Source of the DNA: Bradyrhizobium sp. SRL28
GTDB taxonomy: Bacteria > Pseudomonadota > Alphaproteobacteria > Rhizobiales > Xanthobacteraceae
Direction: 5' to 3'
DNA: 64,000 nucleotides
Assembly (NCBI RefSeq): GCF_018596315.1
Contig: NZ_JAHEAG010000001.1
Span: 496,001 to 560,000, forward strand
Each line of letters opens with the position of its first letter. Within the stretch, counting starts at the first letter, position 1. The translations under genes and the position numbers were made by a program. A model generated the notes under the pieces. It worked only from the letters and a program-made list of their open reading frames with translations. It was not told the DNA's origin and made no database searches. Positions 36,549 to 44,030 of this stretch are shown one piece after another.

Positions 36549-36569
36549 ACAGTTCTAAAATTGAACTGT
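36549..36569. promoter_or_regulatory. inverted repeat ACAGTTC-N7-GAACTGT, copy 2
   Basis: A perfect seven-base inverted repeat ACAGTTC / GAACTGT around TAAAATT, 79-99 bases upstream of the isomerase start (36470) and 142 bases before the HxlR start (36711). On the minus strand its core reads GTTCAATTTTAGAACT, close to copy 1 at 32895. It is a strong operator candidate for autoregulation by HxlR and control of the divergent isomerase gene. Confidence 0.65.
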
Positions 36570-36710
36570 CAAATCTATGCTGAATTCCGCTAGTTTTAAC
36601 CAGTCGGCGGGGTATTGTTTCAAATTTAGTACCTATCTAGAATGGTATCGGCGGTTGCGGTTCCCTGGATGATTCGAGTGGAACAGGCGCCGGACGACCG
36701 GAGAGCAGGA

Positions 36711-37223
36711 ATGAAATGGGATGAACTCGAGGAAGAGCCTTGTTCGATGGCTCGAACCATCGGCGTGATTGGCGACCGCTGGACGCTTCTGATCCTCCGC
36801 GAATGCTTCCTGCGCACGCGCCGCTTCGAGGGTTTTCAGTCAGCGCTTGGGATTACGCGTCATTTGCTCGCCGAACGGCTGAAGAAGCTGGTCCGCCAGG
36901 GGGTGCTACGCCGCATTCCATATCAGGAGTCGCCCAAACGCCACGAGTATATCTTGACGCAGAAGGGCCTCGATCTCTATCCGATCATGATGGCGCTCGT
37001 GCATTGGGGCGACACCCACATGCTCGACGAACGCGGACGCCCCCTGCTGCATGAGCACCGCAAGTGCGGCAAGATGTTCGATCCCGTGATGGTGTGCTCG
37101 GAATGCGGCGAGCCGCTTTCGGCCAAGGAAGTTCATGTCCATCCTGGACCAGGCGCGCGGCCGGCTTCAGAGAAGGTTTCTCTCGACAAGAAGAAGCCGA
37201 AGAGCCGCAGGCAAGCGGCGTGA
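36711..37223 (+). CDS. HxlR-family transcriptional regulator with C-terminal zinc-ribbon-like tail
   Basis: A 170-residue winged-helix HxlR regulator: EEEPCSMARTIGVIGDRWTL (the conserved N-terminal Cys, which senses electrophiles or oxidants in several members), LILRECFLRTRRFEGFQSAL, GITRHLLAERLKKLVRQGVL. The C-terminus carries CGKMFDPVMVCSECGEPLSA, a likely zinc-binding or redox element, followed by a Lys-rich tail. ATG 36711 has GGAG upstream; the frame start at 36642 does not. It probably controls the nearby CoA/aromatic genes. Confidence 0.9.
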   Translation: MKWDELEEEPCSMARTIGVIGDRWTLLILRECFLRTRRFEGFQSALGITRHLLAERLKKLVRQGVLRRIPYQESPKRHEYILTQKGLDLYPIMMALVHWGDTHMLDERGRPLLHEHRKCGKMFDPVMVCSECGEPLSAKEVHVHPGPGARPASEKVSLDKKKPKSRRQAA

Positions 37224-37295
37224 CTGCACCCGGCAAAGCCGCGTTTCACGGCTGACACGAGACGTCTGATTGCCGCCACTCCACGAGAACTACGC

Positions 37296-37430
37296 CTATG
37301 CGGCGGTGAAACGTCTTCTGCCCGCTGTATTGGAGACGAATAGTGCGAAGCGGCGACGCAGCTCCGTTTTCTGGATTTTGCCGGTTGGGCAATCTCTGAG
37401 AGCACCGACGAAAACGATGTCATCGGGCAT
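37296..37430 (-). pseudogene. AMP-dependent ligase C-terminal remnant
   Basis: A 44-codon minus-strand frame encodes MPDDIVFVGALRDCPTGKIQ then KTELRRRFA, the extreme C-terminus of an acyl-CoA ligase, including the catalytic-Lys motif PTGKIQK. A stop codon lies just upstream in frame and no ligase body is present, so this is a leftover of a deleted gene. It is too short to be listed by ordinary gene callers. Confidence 0.72.
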
Positions 37431-37494
37431 CCATCATTTGGCTATTTTGCCCCCGAGATGCGAGTTCGGCCGGGCACCGGCGGCGGTACAAAAA

Positions 37495-37644
37495 TCAACC
37501 CTGATGGAGCGGTGACTTGTCGTCCCCCCGATCGCTGATCGCCTCGACCGGCGGGAAGACGCTGTCGTATATCGCGCGTGCTTCTCGAACCAGGCGGGCC
37601 CGCTCAAGCTCCGATTTCGGAACGAAACGAATGACTTCACCCAT
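37495..37644 (-). CDS. 49-residue conserved-looking small protein
   Basis: From ATG 37644 the minus strand encodes MGEVIRFVPKSELERARLVR then EARAIYDSVFPP and a short tail to the stop at 37495. The start is preceded by TTGGAG. The sequence resembles small proteins of unknown function that I associate with Bradyrhizobium-like genomes (MGEVIRFVPKSERERxRLIREARAIYDSIFPP pattern); this is from memory. It may bind a partner through its amphipathic helix (residues 9-25). Confidence 0.6.
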   Translation of the reverse strand: MGEVIRFVPKSELERARLVREARAIYDSVFPPVEAISDRGDDKSPLHQG

Positions 37645-37951
37645 GTGCGGCTCCAAATTGGGATACACTGTCTTTCAGATGACAAACATCATTCCATTTA
37701 ATTGGGAAGACCATCACGGATTTGCACCTCACCGGCGGCGACAAAGGGATAAAAAGCGCGTGAACGCGGAACCGGCGACACGGGCCAATTCTTTTGGCGT
37801 TACTTGCGAAAGGTCGAGCAACCTCGCGCGGGTACAGCGCAAATCTTGGCATATCGTCCTACCGGGCCGGATCTTGTGCATGAGGAAAGCAAGGACCGTG
37901 CCGGCGCTTGCGACCGTCCAGTTCGCGACATCGGGAATGCCAACTAGTTAC
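37645..37951. other. intergenic stretch without a recognised gene
   Basis: About 300 bases. A plus-strand frame from ATG 37679 (MTNIIPFNWEDH...) continues to 38068 but overlaps an SDR remnant and the NIPSNAP gene in its second half and shows no recognisable family, so it is not called as a gene. Confidence 0.4.
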
Positions 37952-38008
37952 CTACCCCGCCTTGAGCGAGAAGCCGCCGTCGACCACGGTTTACTGGCCG
38001 GTGATGAT
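37952..38008 (-). pseudogene. SDR C-terminal remnant with an internal stop
   Basis: The minus strand reads IITGQ, a TAA stop (37991-37993), then TVVDGGFSLKAG and TAG. ITGQ-x-x-VVDGG-x-S is the conserved C-terminal end of classical SDR enzymes. Only this tail is left, and it carries a stop. It lies 25 bases downstream of the NIPSNAP gene on the same strand, so an SDR probably once closed that operon. Confidence 0.6.
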
Positions 38009-38033
38009 TTATCCAAGCTCGCGCTTGCGCGCC

Positions 38034-38354
38034 CTATTGCAGCGGCGAGAACTTCACCGGGACGATGATCTTGGATTCCTGATGCAGCAGCGCACCAAGC
38101 TCCTCGTTCTTGCGCAGAAAATCATGCCAGGCCGGATCCTTGGCCATTTCGGCGCGGCGACGGGCGCGGTCATTGAGGTCCGCAAAACCCCAGAGATGAA
38201 CCACCTGATTGAGCGTGCCGATTTCGGTCTGAAAGAAGCCGATCAAATTGCCGAGGTATTTCTGCTGCACCGGCAGCGCGCATTCTTCATAGAGCGCAAG
38301 CCATTTGCCCATTTTGAGCGGCACGAGATTGTAGGTTCGGTGATCGTAAATCAT
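38034..38354 (-). CDS. NIPSNAP family protein
   Basis: A 106-residue NIPSNAP-type dimeric ferredoxin-like protein: MIYDHRTYNLVPLKMGKWLA, FFQTEIGTLNQVVHLWGFAD, and RAEMAKDPAWHDFLRKNEEL are typical. The role of bacterial members is unclear. ATG 38354 begins the family sequence; the longer frame to 38405 overlaps the ATPase gene. It is the last intact gene of the ABC-transporter operon. Confidence 0.85.
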   Translation of the reverse strand: MIYDHRTYNLVPLKMGKWLALYEECALPVQQKYLGNLIGFFQTEIGTLNQVVHLWGFADLNDRARRRAEMAKDPAWHDFLRKNEELGALLHQESKIIVPVKFSPLQ

Positions 38355-38370
38355 TTTCCGCGTTTCCTCG

Positions 38371-39510
38371 TTAGACCGCAAGGCGGACTGGTGTTGAAGC
38401 GTCATCGGCCGGGTGCACCACCCTGCCGCTTTCAGGATCGATCAGATAAATATCCTTCGCCGCCGCCCTGAGCCGAACCCGGGCTCCCGGCCGGCGCATC
38501 AGGGCGACGTCGCCGATCGCGGTGTAGCTCGTTCCCCCCAGCACGAAAGTCAGGAGGCTGGTCGATCCCAGGGGTTCGACCACGTCGATGGTGACGTCCA
38601 TGGCGACGGCGCCGGAGTCGATCAGCCTGGCATCATCGAGCAGATGCTCGGGACGAATGCCGATCTCGACGCTGCGGCCGGCGTATGGCCGATACGCCGC
38701 GTCGCGCTCTTGCGGCATTTCGATCTGGATGCCCTCGCCGAGATCGGCATGAAGACCGCTCTCGTCGGCCAGCAGCCTGGCGGGGAAGAAATTCATTTTC
38801 GGCGATCCGATGAAGCCGGCCACGAAGCGGCTCACCGGCCGGCGGTACAACGTCAGGGGATCGCCGACCTGCTCGATATGGCCGCCGTTCATGACCACGA
38901 TCTTGTCGGCCAACGTCATGGCCTCGACCTGGTCATGCGTAACGTAGATGATGGTAGTACGGAGCCGCTGATGGATGCGCTTGATCTCGATACGCATCTG
39001 CGCTCGCAGCGCGGCGTCGAGGTTCGACAGCGGTTCGTCGAACAGAAATACCTTCGGCTCGCGCACCAGCGCCCGTCCCATCGCGACGCGCTGGCGCTGA
39101 CCGCCAGATAATTGCCGGGGTTTGCGGTCCAAGAGATCGGTGATGTCAAGCATCTCGGCAGCGATGCCGACCAGCCGCTTTTTCTCCGAAGACGAGACGC
39201 CCTTCATTCGCAGACTGAAGGCCATGTTGTCGCGCACGCTCATATGCGGATAGAGCGCATAGGACTGGAACACCATCGCGATATCGCGGTCCTTCGGCTC
39301 CAGCCGCTCGACCGCCTTGCCGTCGAACAGAATGCTGCCGCCGGTGGCCTCCTCCAGGCCCGCGACCATTCGTAACGTCGTGGTCTTGCCGCAGCCTGAG
39401 GGCCCGACCAGCACGGCAAACTCGCCATCCGCAATATCGAGGTTGATGCGGTGGATGACGCTGACGTCTCCGAACTTCTTTTCCAGCGCGACCAGTTTCA
39501 CTTCAGCCAT
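38371..39510 (-). CDS. ABC transporter ATP-binding protein, UgpC/MalK type
   Basis: A 379-residue carbohydrate-uptake ATPase. Walker A VGPSGCGKTTTLRM, Q-loop FQSYALYPHM, signature LSGGQRQRVAMGRALVREP, Walker B KVFLFDEPLSNLDA and the switch His in IIYVTHDQVEAMTLAD are all intact. A C-terminal TOBE/MalK-type regulatory domain follows (SVEIGIRPEHLL, GARVRLRAAAKDIYLIDPES). It powers import of a sugar, polyol or glycerol-phosphate-like compound, together with the permeases upstream. Confidence 0.95.
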   Translation of the reverse strand: MAEVKLVALEKKFGDVSVIHRINLDIADGEFAVLVGPSGCGKTTTLRMVAGLEEATGGSILFDGKAVERLEPKDRDIAMVFQSYALYPHMSVRDNMAFSLRMKGVSSSEKKRLVGIAAEMLDITDLLDRKPRQLSGGQRQRVAMGRALVREPKVFLFDEPLSNLDAALRAQMRIEIKRIHQRLRTTIIYVTHDQVEAMTLADKIVVMNGGHIEQVGDPLTLYRRPVSRFVAGFIGSPKMNFFPARLLADESGLHADLGEGIQIEMPQERDAAYRPYAGRSVEIGIRPEHLLDDARLIDSGAVAMDVTIDVVEPLGSTSLLTFVLGGTSYTAIGDVALMRRPGARVRLRAAAKDIYLIDPESGRVVHPADDASTPVRLAV

Positions 39511-39525
39511 TGGACCTGATTCCCG

Positions 39526-40359
39526 TCATCCCTTGACGCCGCCGCTGCCCCAACCGGCGACCAGAAATTTCTGCACATAGGAGAACACGATGACCACGGG
39601 AATGATGACCAGCAGGCCGCTGGCCATGATCATGCCCCAGTCGATCACGCTGGCGTTGTAGAGATCGGCAATGCCGACCGGGAGCGTCTTCAGATTGTCC
39701 GACGAGATCAGGATCCGCGCGAAGATGTAGTCGTTCCAGGCCAGGATGAAGGTCAGAATGCCGGTAGCGATGATGCCCGGCAGCGCCATCGGAATCACCA
39801 CGTGGATTACTGCGCGGAACCGGCTCGCACCGTCGGTCATCGCTGCCTCCTCCAGGTCGATCGGGATCGACTGGAAGAAGGTACGCAGCATCCACAGCGC
39901 GAAAGGCAGGCTGAACGCGCAATAGGCCAACACCAGCGCGATGTGGGTATTGGCGAGCCCGAACGTTCGCATCACGATGTAGAACGGAATGATGATCATG
40001 ATCGGCGCGAACATGTAGGTGAACAGGACGGTCGCTGCGATCATCTCGCGGCCGAAGAAGCGGTAGCGCGTCAGCCCGTAGGCTCCGGGTACGGCGAGCA
40101 GCAATGTGAGGATCACCGCGGCGCTGGAGACGATGACGCTGTTCTTGAAGTAGGTCACAAAGTGCGTTTGCGCGAACAGCCGCTCGATGTTGGAGAGCGT
40201 TGGCGCCTCCGGCAGCAGCCGCGGCGGCCATGTGAATATTTCCGTTGAAGGTTTCAGCGCGGTCAGCCCCATCCAGAGCAGCGGAAATGCCGCGAAGGCG
40301 AGCAATACCGCGACCGCTAATCCGAGAAACAGAAGCTGCAATCCCGACCGTCGGGTCAT
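39526..40359 (-). CDS. ABC transporter permease, MalG/UgpE type
   Basis: A 277-residue inner-membrane permease with about six hydrophobic segments; the EAA loop reads EEAAMTDGASRFRAVIHVVIP followed by PGIIATGILTFILAWND, which contacts the ATPase. Its ATG overlaps the stop of the preceding permease fragment (ATGA at 40359-40356), so the two were translationally coupled. It is intact, although its partner permease is split. Confidence 0.94.
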   Translation of the reverse strand: MTRRSGLQLLFLGLAVAVLLAFAAFPLLWMGLTALKPSTEIFTWPPRLLPEAPTLSNIERLFAQTHFVTYFKNSVIVSSAAVILTLLLAVPGAYGLTRYRFFGREMIAATVLFTYMFAPIMIIIPFYIVMRTFGLANTHIALVLAYCAFSLPFALWMLRTFFQSIPIDLEEAAMTDGASRFRAVIHVVIPMALPGIIATGILTFILAWNDYIFARILISSDNLKTLPVGIADLYNASVIDWGMIMASGLLVIIPVVIVFSYVQKFLVAGWGSGGVKG

Positions 40360-40810
40360 AGCTGGTCCTCTCCGCGAAACAGGAAGAAATAGGTAGCTGC
40401 CGCCGCCACCAGCATCAGGAACATCACGATCGCGACCGCGGCCCCCATGCCGGCTTCATAATAATTGAACGTCCGCAGGTAGGCGTAGACCGGCATAGTG
40501 CGGATGTAACGCTCGGCGCCGCCGCCCTGTGTCATCAGCCATACCGTGTCGAACTTGGTGAACATCCAGATCGACCGCAGCAGGATGGTGATAAAGAGCA
40601 CTGAGGCCAGTTGGGGCAGCGTCACAAACACGAAGCGCGCCACCGGACCCGCGCCGTCGACCCGCGCCGCGTCGTAAAGCTCGGTTGGAATGCTCTGCAG
40701 CCGCGCCAGCACCGCGAGCAGCACGAAGGGAAAAAATTGCCAGACCGAAACCAGGATCAGCGAAACCATGATGTAGCTGCGGCCAAACCAGTTGATCGGC
40801 TCGCTCGAAA
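40356..40810 (-). pseudogene. ABC permease (MalF type), C-terminal half, cut off by an inversion
   Basis: The minus strand encodes SSEPINWFGRSYIMVSLILV then SVWQFFPFVLLAVLARLQSI, the EAA loop ELYDAARVDGAGPVARFVFV, and the C-terminal membrane segments. Upstream of position 40810 the homology ends abruptly. The missing N-terminal 139 residues lie on the plus strand at 41499-41916. Re-inverting the intervening segment gives one 290-residue permease reading through SLGISSEPINWFG. Confidence 0.9.
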
Positions 40811-40813
40811 TTC

Positions 40814-41404
40814 GCCAATCTGTATGGGCAGAAGGCCGCGATGATGTATGCCGGCTTCGGCCGCGGCGCGTCGCTGATCGAGCAGTATGCCCCCGAAAAC
40901 ATGCGCAACACCGAGACGTATGATGTCTGGCGCAAGCCTCATGGTCCGAGCGGAAATGCGCCCGCATCGCAGGTGGACGAAGAAACATGGATGCTGTTCA
41001 AAGGTTCGGCCAATCCGGAACTGGCCAAGGAATTCCTGGCGTTTTTCTACAAGGATGAAAACTACGTCGAATACATCAAGTCGGTGCCGATCCACTTCTT
41101 CCCGATCACGAAGTCGCTGCGCAATTCTCCGGCCTACCGCGACATTCCCATGGTGAAGCGCTGGGCGAGCTGGCTGCAGGTTCAGCAAGAAGATTTGGAC
41201 AAGGACCAGGCGCGCCCGACCCTGATCATCGATTGGGAGGACCTGACCAACAAGCCGTATCTGCTGCAGATACTTGGCTCGGGCGTGCTGCGCGACATGG
41301 TGCTGGACGTCGCGGTCGAAGGCAAACCGGCGGCGGAAGCAGCCAAGCGCGGCCAGCAGCGGGCCGAGCAGATCGTTCGCCAGGCCGGTGCCGCGAAGTG
41401 GTGA
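40814..41404 (+). pseudogene. extracellular solute-binding protein, C-terminal part, in the inverted segment
   Basis: Plus-strand frame reads ANLYGQKAAMMYAGFGRGAS, SQVDEETWMLFKGSANPELA, KSVPIHFFPITKSLRNSPAY and a C-terminal Ala-rich helix, typical of the second lobe of a family-1 ABC sugar-binding protein. There is no own signal peptide or ribosome site. It joins in frame to GYLDTF at the end of the minus-strand half at 41914. Confidence 0.9.
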
Positions 41405-41498
41405 TCTCCAATTGAACCCGCGCCGGCGGCAATGCCGGCGCGGCCTCATGCTTCACAGATGAACGTTGCGGCTCGGCGCGGCGTGCGGGTATCGTGAT

Positions 41499-41916
41499 AT
41501 GCAAACGCGCGGCCTTCCTGGCTTTCTCCTGGTGTTGCCGGCGCTACTGCTGCTTGCAGCGCTGACGCTTTATCCGGTCGGATACGGCTTCTGGCTTAGC
41601 CTCCACGCCAAGCATTCGCTGTTTCCCCAGCAGACTTTCGTCGGCCTCGATAATTATCTCTATCTCCTGCACGACCCCGAATTCTGGGAGAGCCTCCGCA
41701 TCGGCCTGATCTATTCGGTCAGTACGATCTTCCTGCAACTGGTGCTTGGGGTGGCGGCGGCGCTGTTGCTTCATCAAAGCTTTTTCGGCCGCAACATCGT
41801 TCGCGGCCTCGTGCTGTTTCCTTACATGATCCCGACCGTGGTCGCAGTCATTCTGTGGAAATGGATGCTCAACAATCAATTCGGCCTGATCAATTTCGGA
41901 CTGGTCTCGCTGGGAA
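41499..41916 (+). pseudogene. ABC permease (MalF type), N-terminal half, in the inverted segment
   Basis: From ATG 41499: QTRGLPGFLLVLPALLLLAA, LTLYPVGYGFWLSLHAKHSL, FVGLDNYLYLLHDPEFWESL, and two further membrane segments ending at INFGLVSLG, a textbook MalF-type N-terminus. After 41916 the frame leaves the family. About 139 residues are present. The rest of the protein is on the minus strand at 40356-40810. Confidence 0.9.
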
Positions 41917-42687
41917 GGTGTCGAGATAACCGTGGCCTTCCCAGCCCGGCGGCATGAATTTGGTCAGCCGCTTCCAGTAATCGAGCGTCTCCAGCATCTG
42001 CCTGGATTCGAACAGCGGACGGTTCTTTTCGTCGAACAGCTTGCCGCCGTTAGCCGCCATCATTTCGCCGACCAGGATATTAATGAACAAATTGTCGCCC
42101 GGCATGGTCAGGCCATAGATCTCGGGCTTGCCGTCCTTGTTCTCGTCGATGGTCAGCTTTTCCGCAATCTTGACGAAATCGTCCCAGGTCTTCGGCGGCT
42201 CGATGCCCATCTTCTTCGCAAGGTCCTTGCGATAGATCATCAGCGAGGTGCCGGACGCATGCACGAGCCCGTACCATTTGCCGTCGGCAAAACAGAGCTT
42301 CTTGTAGTGCTCCCAAATGTTGGATTCGCCAATTGCCTTGACGACATCGTCGATCGGCAGCAGCAGCTTCTGCTGCAGAAGTGCGGCGCAAGTCACCGGC
42401 TGGCCGTGCGACAACTCCGGCGGACTGCCGGCGGCAAGCGCGGCCATGATCTTGCCTTCGAGGTCATTCCAGGAGAGCGCCTCGGCTTGGATCTTCACGC
42501 CCGGACGGGTTGCCTCGAAGCGCTTGACGATTTCAGCGACCGCCGCCTGCGACGCCGGATTGGTTTCGGTGTGCCAGACCCGAACCGTCTTGACGGGCTG
42601 AGCCAATGCCGTCCCGGTGAGTCCAATCGCAACAGCGCAGCCGAGCAGACTCGCCGCCATCCTCAATCGCAGAGTCTTTGCTTTCAT
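41914..42687 (-). pseudogene. extracellular solute-binding protein, N-terminal part, cut off by an inversion
   Basis: From ATG 42687: a signal peptide (LRMAASLLGCAVAIGLTGTA, cut near ALAQPV), then TVRVWHTETNPASQAAVAEI, GLVHASGTSLMIYRKDLAKK and PGWEGHGYLDTF, the first lobe of an ABC sugar-binding protein, 258 residues long. Beyond 41914 the frame continues only 8 codons with unrelated residues. It heads the operon and is divergent from the IclR regulator. Confidence 0.9.
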
Positions 42688-42732
42688 GTTACCCTCCCCC
42701 AATCAGCCTCTTTGAGGCCATTTTTATTACTA

Positions 42733-42749
42733 TGTGGACACTATCCGCA
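42733..42749. promoter_or_regulatory. imperfect palindrome, candidate IclR operator
   Basis: TGTGGA-CACTA-TCCGCA is an inverted repeat with five of six bases paired, between the divergent binding-protein (42687) and IclR (42866) starts in an AT-rich gap. Its position fits an IclR-family operator; the consensus of this regulator is unknown. Confidence 0.45.
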
Positions 42750-42865
42750 TTTTTTGATAATTTAGTGAGAGTGTTCCAGATCTGTCAATGATGAAACGAC
42801 GGACGCGGCAGATGGCCGCCGAGTTGGCGTGCGCGACGAAAGAAAGATGGGCGGAGCGTTACTTA

Positions 42866-43687
42866 ATGGATGATCAGCCCACGCCGGATAGCATCAAAGG
42901 TGTGGCGGCACTCAACAAGGGCATCAAGCTACTAACTGCTATTGCCGACGCCGAAGTGCCGCCGACGGTGCGCGACCTCAGTGATCAGACAATGCTGCCG
43001 CGCCCGACGATTTACCGTCTGCTCGCCGCGCTGACGGAGGCCGGTCTGGTGCGACAATCCTCCGGCCATACCTATCAACTCGGCGCAACACTGGTCACGA
43101 TCGCGCATCGCGCACTCGACCAGATGGATATCCGCGATATTGCCCACGAACATCTCCTGAAGCTGCGCGACGAAACCGGCGAGACCGTGCATCTCGCTGT
43201 GTTCAGCAATGACGCCATGCTTTACGTCGACAATATCGAGAGCCGCGAACGGGTTCGCATGAAGTGCTCGCTGGGGGTCTCGGTTCCGCTGCATACGACT
43301 GCAGTCGGCAAGGCCTATCTTGCCTTCTCGCCGCAAGATCAGCGCGACAGCGCGCTTGAACGATTACGGCTCGACGACGTGACCGGACATTCCATCACTT
43401 CCCGCGACGCATTGCGTGCGCAAATTGCAGAGGCGGCACACCGCGGCTGGACCACGGACGAAGAGGAAAACGAGCGCGACATCTTTTGCTTCGGCGCCCC
43501 AATTCTGGATCGGCGCGGCAACGCGGTGGCCGCCGCCAGTATCAGCATTCCGCGATTCCGCCTGCGTCCTATGGCTGAGCAAGTCTACGTCGCGCCGCTG
43601 CTCGAGGCCACCACCAACGTCTCGCGCATTCTCGGTTACCGACCCAATTTGTCGGGCGCAAAGGCAAAAGCTGCTGTGGCTGGTTAG
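42866..43687 (+). CDS. IclR-family transcriptional regulator
   Basis: A 273-residue IclR regulator: N-terminal winged helix (ALNKGIKLLTAIADAEVPPT, DLSDQTMLPRPTIYRLLAAL) and a GAF-like effector domain (ETVHLAVFSNDAMLYVDNIE, GVSVPLHTTAVGKAYLAF, GAPILDRRGNAVAAASISIP). GGAG nine bases upstream supports ATG 42866 over the frame start at 42788. It is divergent from the ABC operon and probably controls it in response to the transported compound or a metabolite. Confidence 0.92.
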   Translation: MDDQPTPDSIKGVAALNKGIKLLTAIADAEVPPTVRDLSDQTMLPRPTIYRLLAALTEAGLVRQSSGHTYQLGATLVTIAHRALDQMDIRDIAHEHLLKLRDETGETVHLAVFSNDAMLYVDNIESRERVRMKCSLGVSVPLHTTAVGKAYLAFSPQDQRDSALERLRLDDVTGHSITSRDALRAQIAEAAHRGWTTDEEENERDIFCFGAPILDRRGNAVAAASISIPRFRLRPMAEQVYVAPLLEATTNVSRILGYRPNLSGAKAKAAVAG

Positions 43688-44030
43688 ATATCTTCGCACG
43701 CATGTTGGATGATCCGATCGGATGAAATTCAGATTCCGGAACGGCACCCGCAAGGGCGGCGGAGTGATCTTGACCAGGTCCGTTGGGTGAAAAGGCATCC
43801 GGGTCAATACGATTGCGCTATGGCGAGACGGGCGCCAATGGCTTCGGTCGGCATGACGAGCACATCGCGTTGCGGACCATCCCGTCTTCAAGCACTTGCT
43901 GACGATGTCGCTGACACTGTCGCGGCGTTTCTGTGCGCCTGCCTCAATCACCACGCAAATCCGCGATATTTCCTCCGATCGTCCGCTTGGCGCCCATTTC
44001 CAGATGAATGACAACCATCCGCGGTAAGAA
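43688..44030. other. intergenic stretch without a recognised gene
   Basis: About 340 bases between convergent genes (IclR and the cyclase/ATPase gene). No convincing frame, repeat or terminator was seen. Confidence 0.4.

Larger units (their letters stand above)
40811..41916. other. 1.1-kb inverted segment splitting two genes
   Basis: Inside this stretch the end of the binding-protein gene and the start of the first permease gene run on the plus strand, opposite to the rest of their operon. The borders share only three bases (TTC at 40811-40813, GAA at 41914-41916). Flipping the segment restores a 454-residue binding protein and a 290-residue permease with no frame or residue loss. The two flips are detailed in the gene-half entries. 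Confidence 0.88.

Noticed and set aside
37517..38068. A 183-residue plus-strand frame
   Set aside because: Overlaps a small minus-strand gene, an SDR remnant and the end of the NIPSNAP gene, with no recognisable content.
40811..41916. An invertible promoter-type switch with long inverted repeats
   Set aside because: No inverted repeat longer than three bases was found at the borders and no recombinase gene lies nearby, so a site-specific invertase switch is not supported.
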